Positions 16,892 through 24,807 of a stretch of 64,000 nt of DNA are shown here, piece by piece; positions within the stretch are counted from its first letter, which is position 1, and every line of letters begins with the position of its first letter. The stretch is from Arthrobacter sp. fls2-241-R2A-200 (GTDB lineage Bacteria; Actinomycetota; Actinomycetes; Actinomycetales; Micrococcaceae): contig NZ_JARVRJ010000017.1 in assembly GCF_030209745.1 (NCBI RefSeq), forward strand, positions 62,001 through 126,000, written 5' to 3'. Under the pieces are notes generated by a model. That model was given only the letters and a program-made list of their open reading frames with translations. It searched no databases and was not told the DNA's origin. The position numbers and the translations under genes were made by a program.

Positions 16892-16946
16892 GTGGGGCCC
16901 GCTCTACGCACTAAACCAGGTGTTTGGCGTGTAGAGCGGGCCCCAC
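16892..16946. repeat. Long inverted repeat (16-bp perfect arms) after the permease gene
   Basis: GTGGGGCCCGCTCTAC (16892-16907) is the exact reverse complement of 16931-16946, with a 23-base loop. There is no T-run on either side, so it is not a classic intrinsic terminator. It could be a REP-like element or a factor-dependent terminator. Confidence 0.85.
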
Positions 16947-16990
16947 ATGCGTGAGTTGGGGGTGTCGGTGCCCGAGGATAGGGTCGATGC

Positions 16991-17647
16991 ATGGATTACA
17001 CAAAGGTCGCTGCGCCCAAGATCTCCCCGGTGCGCTTGGAAGAATTGCACGACGACGACGCCCCGGACTTCCAGCGTGGTGAACGGTATGACGGTGTTCG
17101 CTTCACCCGAGCCTCCGCGGACGGGGAGGAGTTGAGCGGGGCCGATTTCATCGAGTGCGAGTTCAACGGCGTCTCCTTCAATGAGGCCCAGTTGCGCGGT
17201 GCCACCTTCCGTGAGTGTGTCCTTTCCGAGCCGTATGCCCCCGTTTTCGCCGCTGCGCGCACGTCCTGGCAGGACGTTGAGATCAGCAACCCGAGGTGGG
17301 GTTCGGCCGAACTTTACGAGGGCAACTGGCGCTCGGTCCGAATCGACGGCGGCAAGCTGGACTACGTGAATCTCCGTGGTTCCAAACTCATCGACGTCCG
17401 GATTTCCGATTGCATCATCAGCGAACTGGATCTGGGTGGCTGCACCGGGACACGGATTGCGCTGAAGAACTGCACCATCGGTACCCTTGATGTCACCGGC
17501 GCCAAGTTCAAGGACGTGGACCTTCGGACCACGGAATTCCGCGCCGTGAATGGCTTGGCGGGGCTGGCGGGCGTTGTGATCGATGATTACCAGCTGAGCC
17601 TCATGGCACCGTTGCTGGCCGGGCACCTGGGGATACGAGTGCTCTGA
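16991..17647 (+). CDS. Pentapeptide-repeat protein
   Basis: The 218-residue protein has repeated A(D/N)LxX-type five-residue steps. Clear runs are GADFIECEFNGVSFNEAQLR and then KLDYVNLRGSKLIDVRISDC, ending with GAKFKDVDLRTTEFRAV. This predicts a right-handed quadrilateral beta-helix. Some family members mimic DNA and protect gyrase (MfpA, Qnr), but there is no specific evidence for that here. It has its own start 44 bases after the inverted repeat. Confidence 0.9.
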   Translation: MDYTKVAAPKISPVRLEELHDDDAPDFQRGERYDGVRFTRASADGEELSGADFIECEFNGVSFNEAQLRGATFRECVLSEPYAPVFAAARTSWQDVEISNPRWGSAELYEGNWRSVRIDGGKLDYVNLRGSKLIDVRISDCIISELDLGGCTGTRIALKNCTIGTLDVTGAKFKDVDLRTTEFRAVNGLAGLAGVVIDDYQLSLMAPLLAGHLGIRVL

Positions 17648-17691
17648 CCTGGGGCTGGGATGTGACGGCACGCTCGCTCACCGCTTCCGAA

Positions 17692-17705
17692 ATAATGATC
17701 ATTAT
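17692..17705. promoter_or_regulatory. 14-bp perfect palindrome, candidate operator
   Basis: ATAATGATCATTAT is a perfect AT-rich palindrome in a GC-rich genome, 122 bases upstream of the repeat-protein/M50 operon. It resembles the AT-rich palindromes bound by Fur/Zur-type or other dimeric regulators. The regulator is unknown. Confidence 0.4.
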
Positions 17706-17725
17706 GCTTACTATCTGTTGGTACT

Positions 17726-17751
17726 GAGGTACTCAGCTACTTAGGTACCTC
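17726..17751. promoter_or_regulatory. Inverted repeat GAGGTAC-N12-GTACCTC upstream of the repeat-protein operon
   Basis: Perfect 7-bp arms lie at 17726-17732 and 17745-17751, in a stretch with several overlapping GTAC and ACTCAG/ACTTAG motifs. It may be an operator or an mRNA leader hairpin. It ends 76 bases before the start codon. Confidence 0.35.
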
Positions 17752-17827
17752 GAGCTGTATCCGTCCGTTGAGGGCTGGATGACGAGGGCTGTGACCAGGC
17801 ATCAGGGTGCCGGATAGGGAGATTCTT

Positions 17828-18586
17828 ATGAGCGTTGAGCGGGAAATGCCTGAACTTTCGGAGGAAGAACTCATGTCCCAAGGGGCAACGGCCCTCCCGG
17901 ATAAGGAAGTGGCGTCCGTACTGGACTTGAACGCGGACCTGAACCTGGGGATCAGCGCGGCCGCTCCCATCGATCTTGGCGTTGCCGCCAACGCGAACGT
18001 CGCAGCACCCATTGATGCCGGTGCGTCCGCCAACGTCCTGTCGTTCGGGTCAGAATCACAGGCCTTGGCACAGCAGGGTGCTCTTATCGATCAGGGCATT
18101 ACCGGGGATGCCACCGCGCATTCAGTGCAGGACAGCGGAATCGACCAGGGTTCGGGCACCGCCCCTACGGCCTCCCCGGCTCCAGAGTCGCCGGTGCCGA
18201 CCAGCGACGGGACCGCTGTACCTGCAGCAACCACTGGTACCGAGGCGCTGCCCGGCGCTGGAGTCGTGCCCGGTGCCGGCGCAGTGCCTGCCGGGACAGT
18301 AGCGGATGCTGGAACAGCTGCCGCTGGCGCCGCTGGCGCACTGAATGGCAACCTGCTCAACGTCGATGTGAACTTGGATGCCAATGCCGGCATTGCGGCG
18401 CCGATCAACGGAGCCGTGGCCGCTAACGCCAATGTCGCAGCCCCGATTGATGCGGCGGTTGGTGCGAACATCGGGTCTATCGACAGCCAAGCAGTCGCCG
18501 TTTCCCATCAGGATGCCATTATCAACCAGGACATCCACGGCAATGCGACGTCGTCGGCGGATCAGCAGTCCACCATGAAGCAGTAG
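17828..18586 (+). CDS. Repeat protein with leader-like N-terminus, candidate substrate of the adjacent M50 peptidase
   Basis: ATG 17828 with GGGAGA seven bases upstream gives 252 residues. There is no signal peptide and no membrane helix. The N-terminus is acidic (MSVEREMPELSEEELMSQ), like a RiPP leader. Two homologous blocks follow at about residues 35-105 and 175-245. They share the core AANANVAAPIDA, a Q(D/G)A-I(I/L)-(D/N)Q segment and a G(D/N)AT ending. They are separated by a 70-residue Pro/Ala/Gly linker. I have seen similar proteins labelled peptidoglycan-binding, without basis I can verify. It is seven bases from the M50 gene, so the two are co-transcribed. Function is inferred only. 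Confidence 0.8.
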   Translation: MSVEREMPELSEEELMSQGATALPDKEVASVLDLNADLNLGISAAAPIDLGVAANANVAAPIDAGASANVLSFGSESQALAQQGALIDQGITGDATAHSVQDSGIDQGSGTAPTASPAPESPVPTSDGTAVPAATTGTEALPGAGVVPGAGAVPAGTVADAGTAAAGAAGALNGNLLNVDVNLDANAGIAAPINGAVAANANVAAPIDAAVGANIGSIDSQAVAVSHQDAIINQDIHGNATSSADQQSTMKQ

Positions 18587-18593
18587 CAGCCGG

Positions 18594-21068
18594 ATGAGTC
18601 TTGTGAACGGAGGGCCGTCCGGGCAGGACGGCCCTCCGATAGCGCCTGCGCCACATGGGAGCCTGACCATCCCTGTCCGGGCCGACGGCGTTCAGCTCAT
18701 CGGCGAAACGAAGGGCTCGGGCTACAAAGAAGCCCCATCCCTGGTCCGACGTGCCGACGGCCAGACGATCCAGCTCACGCGGCTGCTGTACCTGATCCTT
18801 GAGGCAATTGACGGCCGCCGGGACGTCGACTCCATCGCAGAGCATGCCAGCAACGGCTTCGGAAAATTGGTGAGCCCGGACAATGTCCGGATGCTGATAA
18901 CGTCCCAGCTCCTGCCGATGGGCCTGCTGCAGCTCGCGGACGGCTCCCAGCCCGAAGTGAGGAAATCGAACCCGCTTCTTGGCATGCGGTTCCGCTACTC
19001 CGTCACGGATCCGGAGCGAACACGGAAGCTTACTGCCCCGTTTGCGAGGCTTTTCAATCCGGTAATCGTGGCGGTTATCACGATCGCCTTCCTGGCCTCA
19101 TGTTGGTGGCTCCTGATGGTCAAGGGCCTCGCCTCGGCTACCCACGAAGCGTTCGCCAACCCGGGCCTGGTCCTTCTCATTTTGGTGGTCACGGTGGTCT
19201 CGGCCGGCTTCCACGAATTCGGCCATGCCGCTGCGGCCCGGCGTGGCGGCGCCACTCCCGGGGCGATGGGGACAGGCCTGTACTTGATGTGGCCCGCGTT
19301 CTACACCGACGTCACGGATTCCTACCGGTTGGGCCGAGGTGGCCGAATCCGGACCGACCTGGGTGGGCTCTACTTCAATGCCATCGTGGCTGTTGCCATC
19401 ATGGGCATCTGGTGGGTCACCGGCTACGACGCCCTGTTGCTGGTAGTGGTCACCCAGATCCTGCAGATGGTTCGGCAGTTGATGCCCATGGTCCGCTTCG
19501 ACGGCTACCACATCCTTGCCGACGCCACCGGCGTTCCGGACCTCTTCCAGCGGATCAAACCCACCCTGCTGGGACTCCTCCCATGGCGAAAAACCGATCC
19601 AGAGGCCCAACTCCTCAAGCCTTGGGCGCGCGCCGTCGTGACCATCTGGGTCTTGGTGACCGTTCCCCTGTTGGTATTCAGCATGGCCACCATGCTGCTT
19701 ACCCTTCCTCGCGTGCTGGCCACTGCCTGGGACAACGGTTGGAAACAGCAGGCCATGCTCTCCCACAGCGCCTCCACGGGGGACTTTGCCGACGTCGCTG
19801 TGCGAATCGTCGCGATCCTGTGCATCGCCCTGCCGATTCTGGGCATCTTTTACATCCTGCTCCGCTCCGGACGCCAGTTCCTCACCGGACTTTGGCGAAG
19901 GACCAAGGGCAAGTCATTGCAGCGGGGTGTGGCAATGATGGCAATCCTTGCTGTCGTGGCCGGCTTGGCGTGGGCTTGGTGGCCAGGCGCCGATACCTAC
20001 CGCCCGATCCAGTCTTACGAGCGCGGCACCCTCCTTGATGCCGCAACCGCGATGCTCCCTGCCGCTGCCGTCCAAGGTATGCACGAAGGCCAAACCGGCC
20101 AGACGGTTGTGCTCTGGCCAGCCGGTGCCCGCAAACCCACCCGTGACAATCCCCAGCTGAGCATGGTGTTGGTGCCGAGGGAAGCTTCAGCCAAGACAGG
20201 CCAGTCTGCCCAAAGTGGCGGCACGCCCGGCACAGTGGCGCCTTCCTGGGTGTTTCCCTTCGACAAACCGGCTCCACCGGCGGATGGGGACAATCAGGCC
20301 CTCGCCGTCAACACCACGGACGGCTCAGTGGTCTACGACGTCGCATTCGCATTGGTCTGGGCGGACGATGGCCATGACGTGCTCAACACCAACGGTGCCT
20401 ACGCTTTCGCCAGCTGCAAAGACTGTGCCGCGGTCGCCGTCGGATTCCAGGTTGTGCTGATCGTTGGGCAGGCGAACGTGATCGTCCCTCAAAACCTCTC
20501 GACGGCGGCTAACTACAATTGCGTCCGCTGCCTGACGTACGCCTTGGCCAGCCAGCTCGTACTTACCCTTGACGGTCCGTTGAGCTCGGAGGGGATGTCC
20601 AAGCTCACTGCGTTATGGCAGCAAATCGCTGAGTACGGGCGGAACCTGCAAAATGTCCCGCTTTCGGAGATCCAGGGCAAACTGCAAGGGTTCAAGGAAC
20701 AGATCATCGCTATCATCCGTGCGGAGCCCGGCGCCTCCCCGGCTGGAACCACCGGACCCACAACACCGGCAAATACCTCGCCGGGGGCTACCCAAGCCCC
20801 TGAGGTTGCACCCACCGATCCGTCAGCGCCCGTTCAGCAGCCGACGCCTGCATCCAACCCCTCCAGCGTTCCCAGTCCCGCGCCTCCGGCAGACCAGGCA
20901 CCCGGTCAGGCGCCCGGTCAGGGGCCAATCCAGCCGACCGGGCCGACCCAGCAAGCGGTGACCCCCGAGCCCGTAGCTCCTGCACCTGCGGCGAGCCCCC
21001 CACCCGCCACCGCAGCACCGGCGCCGGCAGCACCCGCACCGGCAGCTACTTCTCCCGCGAGCCCGTAG
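18594..21068 (+). CDS. PqqD-like (RRE) domain plus M50-type membrane zinc metallopeptidase
   Basis: The 824-residue protein has four parts. Residues 35-115 resemble a PqqD/RRE peptide-binding fold (RRADGQTIQLTRLLYLILEA, then DSIAEHAS and LITSQLLPMGLL). Residues 140-465 form a polytopic M50-like domain with zinc motif HEFGH in VSAGFHEFGHAAAARRGG and a later MVRFDGYHILAD, matching the putative peptide zinc metalloprotease group. Residues 465-710 are extracytoplasmic, with CKDC and CVRC pairs. Residues 710-824 are a Pro/Ala-rich tail. It is the partner of the preceding repeat protein. Export, cleavage or display of that protein is the likely role, by inference. Confidence 0.85.
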   Translation: MSLVNGGPSGQDGPPIAPAPHGSLTIPVRADGVQLIGETKGSGYKEAPSLVRRADGQTIQLTRLLYLILEAIDGRRDVDSIAEHASNGFGKLVSPDNVRMLITSQLLPMGLLQLADGSQPEVRKSNPLLGMRFRYSVTDPERTRKLTAPFARLFNPVIVAVITIAFLASCWWLLMVKGLASATHEAFANPGLVLLILVVTVVSAGFHEFGHAAAARRGGATPGAMGTGLYLMWPAFYTDVTDSYRLGRGGRIRTDLGGLYFNAIVAVAIMGIWWVTGYDALLLVVVTQILQMVRQLMPMVRFDGYHILADATGVPDLFQRIKPTLLGLLPWRKTDPEAQLLKPWARAVVTIWVLVTVPLLVFSMATMLLTLPRVLATAWDNGWKQQAMLSHSASTGDFADVAVRIVAILCIALPILGIFYILLRSGRQFLTGLWRRTKGKSLQRGVAMMAILAVVAGLAWAWWPGADTYRPIQSYERGTLLDAATAMLPAAAVQGMHEGQTGQTVVLWPAGARKPTRDNPQLSMVLVPREASAKTGQSAQSGGTPGTVAPSWVFPFDKPAPPADGDNQALAVNTTDGSVVYDVAFALVWADDGHDVLNTNGAYAFASCKDCAAVAVGFQVVLIVGQANVIVPQNLSTAANYNCVRCLTYALASQLVLTLDGPLSSEGMSKLTALWQQIAEYGRNLQNVPLSEIQGKLQGFKEQIIAIIRAEPGASPAGTTGPTTPANTSPGATQAPEVAPTDPSAPVQQPTPASNPSSVPSPAPPADQAPGQAPGQGPIQPTGPTQQAVTPEPVAPAPAASPPPATAAPAPAAPAPAATSPASP

Positions 21069-21109
21069 AGTGACCGCGGCTCGCGTGGAAGCCCGTACGG
21101 CTTCATCTG

Positions 21110-21157
21110 TTGACCACTCCGCCTAGCCGTGTAATCTTTATAGAACGAACGGTCGGT
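21110..21157 (+). promoter_or_regulatory. Promoter of the paa thiolase operon with PaaR-type operator
   Basis: TTGACC (21110-21115), 16-base spacer, TAATCT (21132-21137). The operator is at 21140-21157 and reads ACCGACCGTTCGTTCTAT on the minus strand, covering the expected start site. Fifteen bases of it (GAACGAACGGTCGGT) are identical to the paaA site at 48960-48974. Confidence 0.75.
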
Positions 21158-21200
21158 ATATTATTCCGTGCCGACCCTTTCTTCTGCGAAGGATGTTCCC

Positions 21201-22427
21201 ATGGTCGAGGCTTTTCTGGTTGGCGGCGCACGCACGCCTGTAGGTCGATACGGTGGGGCGCTGTCCGCTGTCCGCCCCGACGATCTTGCAGCTTTGGTGA
21301 TACGGGAAGCCGTGGCGCGTGCCGGCGTCGACCCTGACGCCATCGACGAGGTGATCCTCGGCAACGCAAACGGCGCAGGTGAGGAGAACCGGAACGTCGC
21401 CCGGATGGCAACCATCCTGGCCGGACTTCCCCTCCACATCCCCGGAATCACCGTGAACCGCCTCTGTGCCTCCGGGCTGAGCGCCATCATCATGGCCAGC
21501 CACATGATCAAGTCCGGTGCTGCGGACATCGTGGTGGCCGGCGGGGTCGAGTCGATGAGCCGGGCACCGTGGGTCCAGGAGAAGCCAACCACGGCGTTCG
21601 CCAAGCCCGGACAGATCTTCGATACTTCCATCGGCTGGCGCTTCGCCAACCCGCTCTTCGCCAAAGGCGAGCTCTCGCGCGACGGCAAGATGACGTATTC
21701 CATGCCGGAGACTGCCGAGGAAGTGGCTCGGGTGGACAACATTTCCCGCGAAGACGCCGACGCGTTTGCCGTCAGATCTCATGAGCTCGCCCTTGCGGCC
21801 ATCGCGGGAGGGCGTTTCAAGGACGAAATAGTTCCCGTCACGGTCAAGACCCGCAAGTCCGAAACCATGGTGGACACCGATGAAGGACCCCGAGAGGGCA
21901 CCACCATGGAGGTTCTGGCCGGGCTGCGTCCCGTAGTCCCCGGCGGCTCCGTGGTCACGGCCGGCAACTCTTCGACCCTGAACGACGGCGCCTCCGCCAT
22001 CATCGTCGCGTCCGAAGCTGCGATCAAAAAATTCGGCCTGACACCCCGCGCCCGCATCATCGACGGCGCCTCGGCAGGATGTGAGCCGGAAATCATGGGC
22101 ATCGGGCCAGTCCCGGCAACGCAGAAAGTCCTTGCCCGCGCCGGTCTCACCGTGGATCAGCTTGGCGCAGTGGAGCTCAACGAAGCTTTCGCCACGCAGT
22201 CGCTGGCGAGTATGCGTCGCTTGGGCCTGGACCCGGACATTGTGAATAACGACGGCGGCGCCATCAGTTTGGGCCATCCCCTCGGTTCCAGCGGATCACG
22301 CATTGCCATTACGCTGCTGGGCCGGATGGAGCGCGAACTCGGCTCCGCAACGGGACCGAAACTGGGACTGGCCACCATGTGTATCGGCGTGGGACAAGGT
22401 ACCGCGATGTTGCTGGAAGGCGTGTAA
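21201..22427 (+). CDS. paaJ: Thiolase of the phenylacetate pathway (3-oxoadipyl-CoA/3-oxo-5,6-dehydrosuberyl-CoA thiolase)
   Basis: ATG 21201 is preceded by GAAGGA at nine bases and gives 408 residues; the upstream GTG 21168 is not supported. The acylation Cys is in TVNRLCASGLSAIIMA. The C-terminal His is in NNDGGAISLGHPLGSSGSR and the second Cys in ATMCIGVGQG. Thiolases of this type remove acetyl-CoA from 3-oxoadipyl-CoA in the last step of phenylacetate degradation. A general acetyl-CoA acetyltransferase is the alternative. The promoter operator and the neighbouring hydratase and dehydrogenase genes favour the paa role. The stop overlaps the next start (TAATG). Confidence 0.88.
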   Translation: MVEAFLVGGARTPVGRYGGALSAVRPDDLAALVIREAVARAGVDPDAIDEVILGNANGAGEENRNVARMATILAGLPLHIPGITVNRLCASGLSAIIMASHMIKSGAADIVVAGGVESMSRAPWVQEKPTTAFAKPGQIFDTSIGWRFANPLFAKGELSRDGKMTYSMPETAEEVARVDNISREDADAFAVRSHELALAAIAGGRFKDEIVPVTVKTRKSETMVDTDEGPREGTTMEVLAGLRPVVPGGSVVTAGNSSTLNDGASAIIVASEAAIKKFGLTPRARIIDGASAGCEPEIMGIGPVPATQKVLARAGLTVDQLGAVELNEAFATQSLASMRRLGLDPDIVNNDGGAISLGHPLGSSGSRIAITLLGRMERELGSATGPKLGLATMCIGVGQGTAMLLEGV

Positions 22428-23263
22428 TGGCACTGGATCCGGAGGACTTCACCACCCTTGTCCTTGACGACAGGGAGGACCGGCTGACGGTCCTCCTGAA
22501 CCGCCCCGAAGTGCGCAACGCGATAGACCAAACCATGGTGGATGAGTTGCATATGGTGTGCGCCGAACTCGAACGCAACCCGAAGGTACTTATTATCGCG
22601 GGTACCGACGGCGTCTTCGCCTCGGGAGCCGACATCGGACAGCTGCGGGAACGACGCCGGAACGACGCCTTGCAGGGCATCAACTCCACGATCTTCGTCC
22701 GTATCGCCAAGCTGCCCATGCCTGTCATCGCCGCCTTGGATGGTTACTGCCTCGGTGGGGGCGCCGAGCTTGCCTATGCCGCAGATTTCCGGATCGGCAC
22801 CCCGAACGTGCGCATCGGTAACCCTGAAACCGGCCTGGGCATCCTCGCCGCGGCCGGCGCCAGTTGGCGGCTCAAGGAATTGGTGGGGGAGCCGAAGGCC
22901 AAGGAGATCCTCCTGGCCGGTGCTGTGTTGCGGGCTGATGAAGCACTCGCCATCCACCTGGTCACCGAAATCCACGAGGCGGCAGAGCTGATGGATGCAG
23001 CGCACAGGCTGGCAGACCGGATTGGCCGGCAGGATCCATTGGCAGTCCGGATCACCAAGTCCGTTTTCCATGCCCCGGCCGAATCCCACCCACTGATCGA
23101 TACCCTGGCCCAAGGCATCCTCTTTGAGTCGCAGGCGAAGTTCGACCGCATGCAGGCGTTCCTCGACAAACGAAACGATAAGAAATCGGCAAAGATGCCG
23201 GACATGCCCGCCCAAGACGTGCCCGCCCAGGACATGCCCACCCAGGACAGGACCGAGAAATGA
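22427..23263 (+). CDS. Enoyl-CoA hydratase/isomerase of the paa operon
   Basis: The 278-residue crotonase-fold protein starts at ATG 22427. The oxyanion-hole segments are FASGADIGQLRERR and ALDGYCLGGGAELAYAADFR. GNPETGLGILAAAGASWRLK follows, with the acidic residue at the usual catalytic position. It is likely the PaaF- or PaaG-type step (hydration or isomerisation of the ring-opened CoA ester). A second hydratase lies at 53061. The C-terminal 25 residues are odd: three DMPAQ-like 15-base repeats after the crotonase fold ends, which look like a recent expansion. The stop overlaps the next start (ATGA). Confidence 0.87.
   Translation: MALDPEDFTTLVLDDREDRLTVLLNRPEVRNAIDQTMVDELHMVCAELERNPKVLIIAGTDGVFASGADIGQLRERRRNDALQGINSTIFVRIAKLPMPVIAALDGYCLGGGAELAYAADFRIGTPNVRIGNPETGLGILAAAGASWRLKELVGEPKAKEILLAGAVLRADEALAIHLVTEIHEAAELMDAAHRLADRIGRQDPLAVRITKSVFHAPAESHPLIDTLAQGILFESQAKFDRMQAFLDKRNDKKSAKMPDMPAQDVPAQDMPTQDRTEK
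23201..23245 (+). repeat. Three 15-bp tandem repeats in the 3' end of the hydratase gene
   Basis: GACATGCCCGCCCAA, GACGTGCCCGCCCAG and GACATGCCCACCCAG encode DMPAQ, DVPAQ and DMPTQ. A partial fourth unit (GACAGG) follows. Confidence 0.9.
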
Positions 23264-24123
23264 CAGCCACTCACAGTATCCCGCACGTCGTCGGAGTCCT
23301 CGGCGGTGGGCGGATGGGTGCCGGGATCGCCCACGCGTTCCTCACCAAAGGTGCCACGGTGATGGTGGTCGAGCGCGATCACGAGGCCGCCGCCGGAGCG
23401 CAGGCAAGGGTGGCCGACGCCGTCGCCAAGTCCGCTGCCCGCGGCACCTTGAACGAGGCACCCGAAGAGGCGATGGCCCGGTTCAGCACGTCCACCGATT
23501 ACGCCTCGTTTGTCCATTGCGGGCTCGTGGTGGAGGCAGTGCCGGAGGATTATGAACTGAAGGTCACGGCCCTCAAAGCCGTTGAGACGCACCTTGCCGC
23601 CGATGCTTTCTTGGCCTCGAACACATCCTCCCTCTCTGTGACAGGGCTTGCGAACGAACTGCAACGTCCGGCCAATTTTGTTGGTCTGCACTTCTTCAAC
23701 CCCGTCCCCGCGTCCACCCTCATCGAAGTGGTGCTTGCCAGGGAGACGTCTCCCGAACTCGCTGAAGCGGCGAAAAGCTGGACCGAGGCACTTGGCAAGA
23801 CCGCCGTCGTCGTCAATGACGCACCGGGCTTCGCCTCATCGAGGCTGGGCGTGGCTATCGCGCTTGAAGCGATGCGGATGGTGGAAGAGGGCGTCGCGTC
23901 CGCCGAAGACATCGACGCTGCGATGGTGCTCGGATACAAACACCCCACCGGACCCCTCAAGACCACCGACATAGTAGGGCTGGACGTGCGCCTGGGCATC
24001 GCCGAGTACCTGCAGTCCACTTTGGGCGACCGTTTCGCGCCGCCACAGATCCTTCGGGACAAGGTGGCACGCGGGGAGCTGGGGCGCAAGACCGGCAAGG
24101 GGTTTTTCGACTGGACGGATTGA
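23260..24123 (+). CDS. paaH: 3-hydroxyacyl-CoA dehydrogenase of the paa operon
   Basis: The 287-residue NAD-dependent enzyme oxidises 3-hydroxyadipyl-CoA. The Rossmann motif GVLGGGRMGAGIAHAFL is at residues 12-28 and an acidic residue ends strand 2 (VMVVERD). The catalytic His/Glu region is FVGLHFFNPVPASTLIEVV, and the C-terminal domain contains GYKHPTGPLKTTDIVGLDVR. Its length is that of the single-domain 3-HBDH/PaaC type. It overlaps the hydratase stop by four bases and closes the three-gene operon. Confidence 0.9.
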   Translation: MTATHSIPHVVGVLGGGRMGAGIAHAFLTKGATVMVVERDHEAAAGAQARVADAVAKSAARGTLNEAPEEAMARFSTSTDYASFVHCGLVVEAVPEDYELKVTALKAVETHLAADAFLASNTSSLSVTGLANELQRPANFVGLHFFNPVPASTLIEVVLARETSPELAEAAKSWTEALGKTAVVVNDAPGFASSRLGVAIALEAMRMVEEGVASAEDIDAAMVLGYKHPTGPLKTTDIVGLDVRLGIAEYLQSTLGDRFAPPQILRDKVARGELGRKTGKGFFDWTD

Positions 24124-24148
24124 TGCCCGTGCCGGTTAGGCTTGCCGG

Positions 24149-24760
24149 GTGACTTCCTTCGAACCCATCACCTTGACCGGAAAATTCGTGACGCTGGAGC
24201 CTTTGAGCCAGGAGCATCATGATGACCTCGTGGAGGCCGCCCGCGACGGCGAACTCTGGAAGCTGTGGTACACCTCAGTGCCGACGCCGGAGGGGATGGC
24301 CGCCGAGATCGATCGCAGGCTGGGACTGCAGGCAGAAGGTTCCATGCTGCCGTTCGCCACCCGCTCCAACTCAACGGGCAAGCTCATCGGCATGACCACC
24401 TACATGAACATCGACGCCGTCACACCCCGCGTGGAAATTGGCTCCACGTGGAACGCGGCATCGGCTCACGGCACAGGAACCAATCCGGACTCGAAGCTGT
24501 TGCTCCTGCAGCACGCTTTTGAAGTGCTCGGCTGCCCGGCCGTGGAATTCCGCACCCACTGGTTGAACCATCAGTCGCGCGAGGCTATCGCCCGGCTCGG
24601 GGCCAAGCAGGATGGCGTATTGCGCAACCACTCCCGGAGCGCCGATGGTGCACTGCGCGACACGGTGGTTTTCTCGATCCTTGAACACGAGTGGCCCGCG
24701 GTGCGCAACGGCTTGGAGTTGCGGCTCAGCTCTCGCCGAGGGGCGGGATCTCGGCGGTAA
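24149..24760 (+). CDS. GNAT N-acetyltransferase (RimJ/RimL-like)
   Basis: The 203-residue protein starts at GTG 24149, 25 bases after the dehydrogenase. The pattern ITLTGKFVTLEPLSQEHHDDL at the N-terminus is typical of this GNAT subgroup, as are VEIGSTWNAASAHGTGTN near residue 100 (acetyl-CoA loop region) and FRTHWLNHQSREAIARLGA near residue 131. The substrate is unknown. It may be transcribed with the paa genes by read-through but has no obvious role there. Confidence 0.85.
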   Translation: MTSFEPITLTGKFVTLEPLSQEHHDDLVEAARDGELWKLWYTSVPTPEGMAAEIDRRLGLQAEGSMLPFATRSNSTGKLIGMTTYMNIDAVTPRVEIGSTWNAASAHGTGTNPDSKLLLLQHAFEVLGCPAVEFRTHWLNHQSREAIARLGAKQDGVLRNHSRSADGALRDTVVFSILEHEWPAVRNGLELRLSSRRGAGSRR

Positions 24761-24797
24761 GTGCGCGTCATAGTCGCGAGAGCTAACCCCTCGGCGA
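24728..24797. repeat. Two interlocking inverted repeats between the GNAT and phosphatase genes
   Basis: AGCTCTCG (24728-24735) pairs with 24777-24784, and TCGCCGAGGGG (24733-24743) pairs with 24787-24797. The left arms overlap by three bases, so the two stems are largely alternative to each other. Confidence 0.6.
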
Positions 24798-24807
24798 AGC
24801 CGCCCGC

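Noticed and set aside
17828..21068. Classical RiPP (lanthipeptide or sactipeptide) cluster
   Set aside because: No radical SAM, LanB/C/M, YcaO or ABC transporter gene is adjacent, and the repeat protein lacks cysteines. Only the RRE-peptidase pair is supported.
21138..22277. 379-codon minus-strand frame
   Set aside because: Antisense to the paa thiolase and would run through its promoter.
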